Shown one piece after another: positions 56,448 to 64,000 of a stretch of 64,000 bases of DNA. Position numbers and translations under genes: made by a program. The DNA comes from Planctomycetota bacterium. GTDB taxonomy: Bacteria; Planctomycetota; Planctomycetia; Planctomycetales; Planctomycetaceae. Positions within the stretch are counted from its first letter, which is position 1. Every line of letters begins with the position of its first letter. Where the stretch lies: NCBI GenBank assembly GCA_027623235.1, contig JAQBVJ010000010.1, positions 1 through 64,000 of the forward strand, read 5' to 3'. Below the pieces are notes generated by a model. The model worked only from the letters and a program-made list of their open reading frames with translations, was not told the DNA's origin and did not search any database.

Positions 56448-57869
56448 ATGAGTGGAATGCAGAACATTTCCAGGCGGCAGCTTTTCTCGCAGGTTGCGGG
56501 TGGTGTGGCCACCGCGGCGCTGGCCGGGTTGCTCAACGAAGATGCGTTCGGAGCCGGCGAGACGCTCGGGCCTTCGCCTCATCACACGCCGCAGGCCCGG
56601 TCCATGATCCACCTGTTTATGAATGGTGGACCAAGTCAGATGGACCTGTTCGATCCAAAACCCGAGCTGCAGAAACGGCACGGTGAGGATTACTTCAAAG
56701 AGATTGCTGGCGAGGTCGAGTTTCCTCAGGCGGCCGGGGCTTTGATGCGGAGTGCTTTTGAGTTCGCTCAGCACGGCGAGTCGGGGATGTGGGTTTCGGA
56801 CGCGATGCCTCATCTTGCGAATCAGGTTGATCGGATCGCCATGATCCGCTCGATGCAGACGACGAATCTGACCCACGAACCGGCGCTCTACAAGATTCAC
56901 ACGGGCAGCGAGTTCATCGGTCGGCCGTCGATCGGAGCGTGGGTCAGCTACGGGCTCGGGACGGAAAATCGAAACCTGCCGGGCTACGTGGTGCTCGACG
57001 ATCCGCTGGGATTGCCGGTTAACGGAATCGACAACTGGCAGGCCGGGTATCTTCCGCCGGTGCATCAGGGCACGCGGTTCCGGGCGACCGGGGCACCGGT
57101 ACTCAACCTGCAGCGGGACTTTGATGAGCCGGATTCGGTGACTCGACTGGAGCGGGACCTCATTGCGAAGCTCGACCGAATTCACAAACGGGACCGTCCG
57201 GGCCGGCCACAGCTCGGGGCGAGGATCGCCAGTTACGAACTCGCCGCGCGAATGCAGCTTGCCGCCACAGACGCGCTCGACCTCTCACAGGAGACGGAGG
57301 AAACGCACAAGCGATACGGGCTCGATCAGAAAGTGACCGAGTCCTACGGCCGCCGCTGCCTGATCGCGCGGCGACTGGTGGAGCGCGGAGTGCGATTCGT
57401 CCAGCTCTTTATCAACAGTCAGATCTGGGATAACCACAGCGGCATCGGGACGGCGTTGAAGGATGCGTGCGAGCGGACGGACCAGCCGGTGGCAGCGCTG
57501 CTGGAAGACCTCGACCAGCGTGGACTGCTGGATGAGACGCTCGTCGTCTGGGGCGGCGAAATGGGGCGGCTTCCGATCGCTCAATTGACGGCCGACAAAG
57601 ACCCGAAAAAGGCCGGCCGCGATCACAATCGAAACGCGATCTGCACGTGGCTGGCCGGTGGCGGCGTCAAAGGCGGCGTTGTCCACGGGGCGACCGACGA
57701 ACTGGGCTTCTCAGCGGTCCAGGACATCGTCCGCGTTGAGGACTGGCACGCAACCATCCTCAACCAGCTCGGGCTGTTCCACGAGGAGTTGTTCCTCGAA
57801 CGAAACGGCCTCAAGGATCGGCTGACCGGCGTGACGCATCCGCGAATTGTTAAAGAGATTCTCGCGTAG
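56448..57869 (+). CDS. DUF1501 domain protein, Tat-exported
   Basis: A 473-residue DUF1501 protein with the Tat-like signal SRRQLFSQVAGGVATAALAGL. The core motifs are HLFMNGGPSQMDLFDPKP at the start, a middle QIWDNHSG and a late VWGGEMGRLPIAQL, then GRDHNRNAICTWLAGGGVKGG. It differs in sequence from the other two DUF1501 proteins in the window, so it is not a recent duplicate. It follows the PSD1-type gene after 81 bp and ends only 11 bp from the stop of the convergent small lipoprotein gene, with no terminator between them. Confidence 0.94.
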   Translation: MSGMQNISRRQLFSQVAGGVATAALAGLLNEDAFGAGETLGPSPHHTPQARSMIHLFMNGGPSQMDLFDPKPELQKRHGEDYFKEIAGEVEFPQAAGALMRSAFEFAQHGESGMWVSDAMPHLANQVDRIAMIRSMQTTNLTHEPALYKIHTGSEFIGRPSIGAWVSYGLGTENRNLPGYVVLDDPLGLPVNGIDNWQAGYLPPVHQGTRFRATGAPVLNLQRDFDEPDSVTRLERDLIAKLDRIHKRDRPGRPQLGARIASYELAARMQLAATDALDLSQETEETHKRYGLDQKVTESYGRRCLIARRLVERGVRFVQLFINSQIWDNHSGIGTALKDACERTDQPVAALLEDLDQRGLLDETLVVWGGEMGRLPIAQLTADKDPKKAGRDHNRNAICTWLAGGGVKGGVVHGATDELGFSAVQDIVRVEDWHATILNQLGLFHEELFLERNGLKDRLTGVTHPRIVKEILA

Positions 57870-57880
57870 GCAGGTCGTCG

Positions 57881-58150
57881 TTAATCGCCGATGCCGAGGT
57901 TTCGCTCGATCGCTCGCGCTTTGTTGGACATCAGATACTTGCGTGATGGATCGTTCTCGTACTCAAGAGCCTCGCCGCCGCGGGCCTCGATGCCGACAGA
58001 ATCCCATTGCGGGTCGGGGTTCTCCGTCGGGTCCCAGCCGTCATCCGCGTTGGGGCGGAGCATGGAGAATGTCTCTTTGACGGCATTTGTGATCGCGCAT
58101 CCGGTGGTGCTGATGCCGAGAAGCAGTATGAGAAGAAAACGAATTCTCAT
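57881..58150 (-). CDS. Small lipoprotein
   Basis: An 89-residue predicted lipoprotein: signal peptide FLLILLLGISTTGC with the lipidated Cys at ~18, then an acidic mature part rich in Asp, Glu and Pro (DDGWDPTENPDPQWDS). I do not recognise the family. AAGGA is 8 bases upstream of the ATG at 58150; the longer frame to 58390 overlaps the upstream gene in another frame and is not credible. It lies 38 bp after the TIGR03009/PASTA gene on the same strand and is probably co-transcribed. Confidence 0.75.
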   Translation of the reverse strand: MRIRFLLILLLGISTTGCAITNAVKETFSMLRPNADDGWDPTENPDPQWDSVGIEARGGEALEYENDPSRKYLMSNKARAIERNLGIGD

Positions 58151-58188
58151 GGGATGATCCTTGCCAGACGCAGCCGACTGGCGATGCA

Positions 58189-59664
58189 CTATTTTGTGGA
58201 CGCGGATTCTGACTCGCCGGGTTTTGCAAACAGTGTCAGAGTGACAGTGTCGCCTTTTTCGAAGGCCGTTCCTTCTTTGGGTGACTGGTCGTAGACGCGA
58301 AAGACATCCGATTCGCGGAGAGCCGCACGACCGCGTCTGAATTTCACAACAAGTCCCTGGTCCTTCAGCATTTTTTCCGCATCCGTCCACGGCAGCCCGA
58401 CCACATTCGGAGCTCCGGTATCGCGTACGGTGGCCGACTGCCCGGAAGGAAGTTGGGGAGCGGTTCCGCCGGCCTGCTGGACGGGGTCTGTGTAGAGCGT
58501 GATTTTGACAAGGTTCCCCGGCTCGTACGTGATTCGCGGGGGTGGATCCTGCTTCGCAACTTTGAATTTGAGCTGAGCGTTGGCAGCTGGTTCACCCCGG
58601 TACAGCTTTACGGTGTAACCGCGAGCCTTGAGGACCTTCTCGGCGTCTCTGTAGTCGAGTCCAACGACGGAAGGGACCATCGGGCTCTGCGCTTCAGTGC
58701 GGCCAGGAGGGCCAGCAGCTCCCGGTTGCGCTGCAACCTGACTTGCTACTTGAATGTCATAGCCCTTCAGGTCGGGTCGGAACGGGTCGCTTGTGCCGAA
58801 AATCTTCTGAAAGAACGCCCCGGCCAGCAGGCCCGGTTTCGGATTCTTCTCAACCTTTGGAAACGTGTAGACGGTCTCGCGGCCACCGGTCGGGTCCATC
58901 ATTTGAACGGCCATCGGCAGCATCGTTTTCCGCTCGATGCGAATTCTGGCCCACTTGTAGTTGGCAGCGTCCTGTCTCCAGCGAGGAACGGCGAGCAGGT
59001 CGAAATGATTTTCGATTTTGCCTGGATTCTCCAGCCGAAGTTTGTATCGCTCGACCGCTTTCTCCGGAGCCATGCCAAAGAGGAATGGCAAGGGACCATC
59101 CATAATGTTGACGCCCTGGGACTCCTTCGGGATCGGATATTGCTGGACGGTTTTCTGCGGTTCGTCAATCACCAGGACCTGCTGCCCGTCGCAGATCCAT
59201 CGTTCTTCCGTTTCGGGTTTCACATTAAATGTTGCGACTTCGCCCGTTTCCGGATGCGTCTTTTTGTTCTGTCCATCAGCACCGGGTTTCGGTGTGAGGT
59301 CGATTCGTCCGCGCGAGGGAGCCTCGTAATAAAACTTTCCGATGGCTCTTGTCTCGACATTAAAGACGTAGTCGTAAATGAAGCGGCAATGCTCGCCGTG
59401 CAGCTTGTCAACCTTCTGCGAGGACAGGTACCAGTCCTGCAGAGTCTGCCGCAGTTCCGGCGAAAGTTTCGCAAGCTCGGCGGCGGCATTGACTGGTGGC
59501 TCCGCGGCCGGCCCGGCTTGACCGCCTGGCCTGGGCTGAGCAGGCTGACGCGAAACGTCGCCCGGCTTGATGTCTGCGGTCTGTGAGCGTTGTGCGTTTA
59601 CGGTGGAGACCGGCAACAGCAAGAGGCCGGCCAGGACCGCGCAGATCGAGATTCTCAACCTCAT
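58189..59664 (-). CDS. TIGR03009-type exported protein with two PASTA domains
   Basis: A 491-residue exported protein (signal peptide ISICAVLAGLLLLPVSTVNA). A Pro/Gln-rich linker leads to a domain (~85-315) that resembles the planctomycete TIGR03009 family with a LolA-like fold: KVDKLHGEHCRFIYDYVFNV, TRAIGKFYYEAPSRGRIDL, ERWICDGQQVLVIDEPQKTV and PLPFLFGM. Two C-terminal PASTA-like domains follow (~335-405, ~425-485), with PSVVGLDYRDAEKVLKARGY and PNVVGLPWTDAEKMLKDQGL. PASTA domains commonly bind peptidoglycan or muropeptides, so a cell-wall-linked lipoprotein-carrier role is plausible but unproven. I start at 59664, where the signal peptide begins. Confidence 0.85.
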   Translation of the reverse strand: MRLRISICAVLAGLLLLPVSTVNAQRSQTADIKPGDVSRQPAQPRPGGQAGPAAEPPVNAAAELAKLSPELRQTLQDWYLSSQKVDKLHGEHCRFIYDYVFNVETRAIGKFYYEAPSRGRIDLTPKPGADGQNKKTHPETGEVATFNVKPETEERWICDGQQVLVIDEPQKTVQQYPIPKESQGVNIMDGPLPFLFGMAPEKAVERYKLRLENPGKIENHFDLLAVPRWRQDAANYKWARIRIERKTMLPMAVQMMDPTGGRETVYTFPKVEKNPKPGLLAGAFFQKIFGTSDPFRPDLKGYDIQVASQVAAQPGAAGPPGRTEAQSPMVPSVVGLDYRDAEKVLKARGYTVKLYRGEPAANAQLKFKVAKQDPPPRITYEPGNLVKITLYTDPVQQAGGTAPQLPSGQSATVRDTGAPNVVGLPWTDAEKMLKDQGLVVKFRRGRAALRESDVFRVYDQSPKEGTAFEKGDTVTLTLFAKPGESESASTK

Positions 59665-59782
59665 GAGCGTCTGGAATCCTTCCTGAAAAGTGCATCCGTG
59701 CAGTCGCCGAATCATTCAGCGACCTTGATCGAGGCGGGAGTCTATCGCTGCTCCAAAATTGGGGCGAGACGAGTTTTCTGCC

Positions 59783-61063
59783 TCATTTCGTTACTTGAAT
59801 CGCCGTTTGCTGGATGGCCGTTTGTTGAATCGCACTGCCGAGCCCACCGTCCACTCGAACTTCCGGCAGACGTTCGGGTGCCGTTGACTCTTTCGGTCGG
59901 GGTTGAGTTGCCCGCTGTCGAATGGGAGTCCACGGCCCGGCCACTCGTTCGACCAGTGCCACGGCAAGTGCCCGGGCGTAGGCCTCGTGGCCTTGCCGGG
60001 ACAGCTCACCGCGTGGCAGATACAGCGAACCCTTCTCTGCTGCGTTACGGAAGGCGGGGGTGGAGTCGCAAAACAGGAGCCTTCGATTCTGAGCGAATTC
60101 GCGAAGCCGGTTCGTCAGGTCGGTGCTATCCTGCCCGGCTTGACTCGCGAGATCGTGTTCCGTCGGGTGAGTTGCGACGACGAGGCCGCCGGGGACGGTT
60201 TCTGCAAGCCGCGCCAGATCTTCGAGCGGCGACAGCATGAGTGAAAGCTCTTCTCGCGAAACGCGGGCGGCTTCCTCGGACTCCTGGCCAGTCAACTCAC
60301 CTGGAACGCTCGCCGGAAGGGGTGTGAATTCCGACTCAGGACTCCTTGCCGCAGTCCCGGAAAGCCACGACGCCAGCAGCCGTTCGGTGTGATGTACAAC
60401 GAGAAAGTTCTCGCTGAGTGACCGAGTTCGTTTGGGGGCCGACAATTCGGGATGGCTGGCCGCGAGCGGCTGACCGTCGGCAGCCAGTTCGGTGCAGCGG
60501 CGGAAACGGTGATCGTTGTGGACGTCGCCCGGATTGACATCGATCAGCAGCATGTCCGGCTGGATCGCCAGCAGCTGGTGCCGGACCTGAAGAAGAGACA
60601 GCAGCGGGCACGAATCGGGAAGCCCGGCGTTGACCACTTCGATCCGCATCTGACTGCGTGTCTGCAGCCAGTGCTCAACACGAGCCGCAACCGTGAGCGA
60701 CTCGTCTGTGGATGCGCCGAGAATCGCCTCGTCCCCCAGGATCACGATTCGAAACACGTCGCGTGGTTTGGGAAGCTCCAGTTCTCGGCCACGCAGGCCG
60801 AGGCTGTTTGTCCGAAAGAGGACCGATTCCGCAGGCTGGTCCGGCGAATTGTGACGTGGGGTGATCTGTTTTCTCTGCAGCGGGGCTAGCCGGTGATGCG
60901 TCGTCCACGACGGCACGACTTCCGGGCCAGTGGTGAGCGATCCTGCATCGAGACCTGATCGGCATGCGGCCACGCGGAGCCCGATCTCGATCAGGCAGGG
61001 CGCAAGTACGATCGAAAAGACCGCCAGGCCCAGCAGCCACAGACTGCGTCGTCGAATTCGCAT
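59783..61063 (-). CDS. SGNH/GDSL-hydrolase-like protein, catalytic residues altered
   Basis: A 426-residue protein anchored by an N-terminal helix (~8-30). The pattern FRTNSLGLRGRELELPKPRDVFRIVILGDEAILGAS matches SGNH proteins of the AlgX/DHHW-like group, where block I normally reads GDS; here it is Gly110-Asp111-Glu112, so the nucleophilic Ser is missing. The terminal Asp-x-x-His block reads RGELSRQGHEAYA, without the Asp. Enzymatic activity is therefore doubtful. The C-terminus ends in IQQTA repeats from a 15-bp tandem repeat (59796-59825). It may have kept a binding role. Confidence 0.75.
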   Translation of the reverse strand: MRIRRRSLWLLGLAVFSIVLAPCLIEIGLRVAACRSGLDAGSLTTGPEVVPSWTTHHRLAPLQRKQITPRHNSPDQPAESVLFRTNSLGLRGRELELPKPRDVFRIVILGDEAILGASTDESLTVAARVEHWLQTRSQMRIEVVNAGLPDSCPLLSLLQVRHQLLAIQPDMLLIDVNPGDVHNDHRFRRCTELAADGQPLAASHPELSAPKRTRSLSENFLVVHHTERLLASWLSGTAARSPESEFTPLPASVPGELTGQESEEAARVSREELSLMLSPLEDLARLAETVPGGLVVATHPTEHDLASQAGQDSTDLTNRLREFAQNRRLLFCDSTPAFRNAAEKGSLYLPRGELSRQGHEAYARALAVALVERVAGPWTPIRQRATQPRPKESTAPERLPEVRVDGGLGSAIQQTAIQQTAIQVTK

Positions 61064-61425
61064 CTTCCCTGACTCGCGCAGGCACAGCGACGCTGTCTTC
61101 TTCGGCGCAGAGCGGGTGATCGCAAACGACGATAAAAATCGACGACTGGAGCCCGCAGACAGAATTCGACTGTGCGTTCATCCCTGATGGAAACGTCGCG
61201 AGATCGTAATCCGTCCGGCGAAAACGGGACAACATCGATCTGCGGCACGTCTCCCAAAGGCGAAGGAGGAGCCGCCACACTTTCTCTTCCGCGTTTACTG
61301 ACTGGTGCCGGCCAGCTTTCCGTCCCGTCATGAGGCGGCCGAGGAGAGGAATAAGAAGGGAAGGAACACAGGAATTCCTTCTTTCCTGCCTTCCTGATTC
61401 CCAACATCAACCGACGGCTCAGAAG
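61064..61425. other. Gene-free stretch before the right-edge membrane protein
   Basis: 362 bp between two minus-strand genes with no supported coding region and no obvious terminator or palindrome. The frames here are extensions or shadows of neighbouring genes. Confidence 0.5.
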
Positions 61426-64000
61426 TCAGCGTTCCCAGGTCCGAAGCTCGCCGACGATTTTCAGCATGTCGTTGCGGCGTTTTTCGAACACGCCGAACAG
61501 AGCCAGCATGCCGATTCCCGCAGCGATGCCGAAGACCCACCACGGCCACACTTCGTCCAGGCTGCGTGCCGCGTGCCACACCATGCTCACCACCGAGAGC
61601 AGCAGGAACGACGAACCGAGATACAGGAACGCTCGAACTTTCAGCAGGATGCCGGCAAAGATCCCGATGATCGACAGCGTGGCGAGAATGATCGGCAGCC
61701 AGAGGTTCTCGCCAATTCCCGCGATAAACATTTCGCCGGTCGAGCTCACGTAGATGATCGTCACGGAGGCGTACCGGATCGAGCTGACCTGGGCTGCGGT
61801 CAGGCGGTCTCGGTTGAGGTGCGCGGCCAGGAGTGCCGACAGAGCCGGCGGGATCATCCACAGTTGAGGTCGGGTCAGCAGTTCCAGGTCCATCTCGTTC
61901 CACATCGCCCACAGCCCGGCGTTGCCCAGGACCGCGGCAAGAACGATGTGAACGTACGACTTTCTCCACATCGAGAGGAACACGTAAACCAGTCCCGCAG
62001 CAAACAGTTCTGTCGAGTACGCCGCCGCAAGATCGCCTCTCGGCGTGACCATCCAGAAGCCGAGTGCCGGCAGCAACGGCAGCAGCGTGCCGGTTCGCTG
62101 CAGCGGATCGGCAAGAACGGCGTGACCGGACCGGCGCAGGACCTCGCCGACGGCTGCTCCCCCAAAGGCGATCGCCATCACGATCAGCGGCCAGTACGGA
62201 CGGATGCGTCCGCTGAACAGCTCGGGCATCGTCAGGTAAATGTGCAGAAAGAGCAGCCCGCCCAGCGCTTCGGCCGCGTAGACATAATACTGTCGCTGCT
62301 GCTCGTTCAGATGGAGCGGGTCTCGTTCCGGGTTAACGGCCATCGCGATCAAACCAGCGGCGAGCCCGACGAGAACTCCCGCGACGACGGCAATCTGCAG
62401 TCCCGTCACCGGCGATCCGATTCCCTTTTCGTAGAAGACTCCCTCAAGGACCAACACAACGGCAAGCGCCGCCAGCGCGAGGACTCCGTGAATCGACGAG
62501 ACCGTACGCAGGGAACTTCGCCAGCGATCGATCGAGCCGGCCAGCTTCACGCCCGGCACGGCGAAGACAAACGTCGCCACGCTGAGCACCTCCAGCAGCC
62601 GGATCGAACGCGTCAGCCAGACAGAGCCACCGAATCCCGGCGTCGAGCAGCCCCACACAATGAACGTTGCGGAGACGCTCAGCAGGACCAGCGAACTCCC
62701 GCGCAGCCAGGTCAGTCGCGAGTCTTCGGTCGAGTCGGAAGCGGAGCGACACGCGTCGGCGAGAAAACCAAGTGACATGGCCAGCGCCAGCAGGCAGATC
62801 GGAGGCGTCAGCCGATCGAGTGTCGGGATGTCCAGCAGAGACGACCTCAGCGCCAGCAACGTGACAAGCGCGGTCAACGCCTGCGCGGTGATCGGCAGCC
62901 AATTGCGAGTTCCGGTCGCAGCGCGATCGTTGTTCCACACGCCGAGTTTTTCGAGGTGCGGGAACCAGACGCCGCGTGAGGCGAGGAGTCCGGCAGCGAC
63001 GGCAATGTGAATCGCGATGGCGACGCTTGTGACGAGCGGTTGTCGCGCGACGGGAACGACATCGAGGTAGATCAGCGTGCCGATTGCTGGCAACGCGAAG
63101 AAGCACGGCGCGACGTGACTGGCCGTGCGATCCCAGAGTGTGCCGATCAGCAGAGCTGTCAGAGTGACGAGCAGGACCTGACCGAGGTGCGCTGCCAGGC
63201 TCGACAGAGCGGGCAGAAAGTAGTCGGCATTCAGAGGCGTCGTGTGCAGCGTCGCGCCGGGAATCAGTTCCACCAGCAGGGCGAGGAGCAAAGCTCCGGC
63301 GACGGCAATGATCGTCAGCCGGCTCGGGATCGACGGGCCGGTCGCGGTTGGATCGAACACCGAGCTGGCTCGCCTCTGCCAGAAAAGTGTCACGGCAAGC
63401 CACAAGCCGGCGGTCAATGTGCAGGCCGTCACGAATGCCGCGGCAAGTTCGGTGAGGTTCTGGCTGCTCCGGATTGCGATGCCGGACTGACCGGAAAGCA
63501 GCCACGGCCTCAGCCACAGAACGGTCATCGCGACGACGGAGACGATCACGGAACTGTACGCCCAGCGCTGGCTTCTCGCTCGCAGTGCCGGGACTGCGAA
63601 CACGGCGGCGGTGCCCACGCCCAGGAACGATGTCCACGCAGGCGAAAACGGATCGGAAAACAGGCTGCGGACGGCAAACGCCAGCACGCCGCCTCCCACA
63701 ACGAAGCAGACCATCACGAGCGGTCGCAGCATCGACTCCAGCGGCGGCAGTACGCGGTCGTCGCCAGCTCGTTGTTCGGACAGGCCGACATTGGCGAGCG
63801 CGTTCCGGACGGACTCAGTGAAGCTCAACGAAGTCTCGTGCGAAAACCAGCGCGGCAGAAACCAGACGACACACGCAGCGACAGCGGCTGTCGTCAGCCA
63901 GCCTCCCGACAGGAAATGGAACACTCGCCACGACGCGGCACCCGGTCCATGCGAGTACTGGGAAATCGCCGCATAGGCAAACACGGCGAGCGTCGACAAC
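61426..64000 (-). CDS. Large polytopic membrane protein, 5' end beyond the window
   Basis: At least 857 residues of a very hydrophobic protein with roughly 20 or more predicted transmembrane helices, followed by a short basic tail (FEKRRNDMLKIVGELRTWER). The reading frame is open to the right edge, so the true start lies outside; the first in-window candidate (TTG) is not necessarily real. The helices are joined by short loops, with no catalytic motif I recognise. The overall look is that of large planctomycete or DUF2339-like membrane proteins, but I cannot assign it. Confidence 0.8.
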   Translation of the reverse strand, partial: LSTLAVFAYAAISQYSHGPGAASWRVFHFLSGGWLTTAAVAACVVWFLPRWFSHETSLSFTESVRNALANVGLSEQRAGDDRVLPPLESMLRPLVMVCFVVGGGVLAFAVRSLFSDPFSPAWTSFLGVGTAAVFAVPALRARSQRWAYSSVIVSVVAMTVLWLRPWLLSGQSGIAIRSSQNLTELAAAFVTACTLTAGLWLAVTLFWQRRASSVFDPTATGPSIPSRLTIIAVAGALLLALLVELIPGATLHTTPLNADYFLPALSSLAAHLGQVLLVTLTALLIGTLWDRTASHVAPCFFALPAIGTLIYLDVVPVARQPLVTSVAIAIHIAVAAGLLASRGVWFPHLEKLGVWNNDRAATGTRNWLPITAQALTALVTLLALRSSLLDIPTLDRLTPPICLLALAMSLGFLADACRSASDSTEDSRLTWLRGSSLVLLSVSATFIVWGCSTPGFGGSVWLTRSIRLLEVLSVATFVFAVPGVKLAGSIDRWRSSLRTVSSIHGVLALAALAVVLVLEGVFYEKGIGSPVTGLQIAVVAGVLVGLAAGLIAMAVNPERDPLHLNEQQRQYYVYAAEALGGLLFLHIYLTMPELFSGRIRPYWPLIVMAIAFGGAAVGEVLRRSGHAVLADPLQRTGTLLPLLPALGFWMVTPRGDLAAAYSTELFAAGLVYVFLSMWRKSYVHIVLAAVLGNAGLWAMWNEMDLELLTRPQLWMIPPALSALLAAHLNRDRLTAAQVSSIRYASVTIIYVSSTGEMFIAGIGENLWLPIILATLSIIGIFAGILLKVRAFLYLGSSFLLLSVVSMVWHAARSLDEVWPWWVFGIAAGIGMLALFGVFEKRRNDMLKIVGELRTWER

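Noticed and set aside
1..64000. tRNA, rRNA or intact transposase genes
   Set aside because: I looked through the gaps for T-arm-like and rRNA-like sequence and for transposase motifs and found none I could support.

Overview
The window looks like a chromosomal segment of a planctomycete (order Planctomycetales; I cannot fix the genus). The support is the density of families that are expanded or nearly confined to that phylum: a DUF1559 pseudopilin-like protein with an H-X9-DG end, several DUF1501 / DUF1549-DUF1553 cytochrome pairs, a DUF1552 / DUF1592 pair, a TIGR03009-type protein with PASTA repeats, and a very large exported protein with a planctomycete LEQR-xLS N-terminus. The DNA is GC-rich, roughly 60 percent by eye, with many secreted or lipid-anchored products. 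I found no rRNA, tRNA, CRISPR array or intact insertion sequence.

Layout. 439-2019: DUF1559 protein plus lipoprotein. 2203-5448 (minus): metK, a membrane protein and a DUF58 protein. 6316-10112 (plus): an exported protein, a winged-helix/AAA+ ATPase and a TPR lipoprotein that together resemble planctomycete Flp-pilus-associated genes. 10277-15867 (minus): peptidase T, a two-gene membrane unit, an N-acyl-D-amino-acid deacylase and a MoxR ATPase. 16593-20615 (minus): a 1340-residue RTX/Calx-beta/metalloprotease/PPC protein. 21167-26478 (plus): housekeeping genes hppA, rsfS and argS. 26734-33029 (minus): response regulator, purine nucleoside phosphorylase, DUF2007 protein and a DUF1552/DUF1592 pair overlapping by 4 bp. 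33325-34326: phosphotransferase-like protein.

34619-49113 is the most interesting stretch. An intact VIT/von Willebrand A protein is followed by one very long alpha-2-macroglobulin-like reading frame (37351-42880) broken by two in-frame stops, a 14-bp tandem duplication and a one-base deletion. Removing the duplication and restoring one base gives an uninterrupted frame of 1839 codons, so this is a recently inactivated giant gene or an assembly problem. Next comes a DUF1549-DUF1553 / DUF1501 / WD40 operon, then a relic zone in which a glycosyltransferase head is joined to an amidohydrolase tail and carries a 16-bp tandem duplication, and finally a sialidase-like secreted protein.

49678-64000 holds a PilZ protein, a low-complexity membrane-anchored protein, a second cytochrome cluster (DUF1501, PSD1-type, DUF1501), a small lipoprotein, the TIGR03009/PASTA protein, an SGNH-like protein that seems to have lost its catalytic residues, and a polytopic membrane protein running off the right edge. 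Intergenic regions carry inverted repeats; one REP-like palindrome is present at both 10.1 kb and 52.0 kb.

Start sites were moved from the longest open frame where a Shine-Dalgarno sequence, signal peptide or neighbouring gene argued for it. Family names come from motif recognition; no database search was possible.
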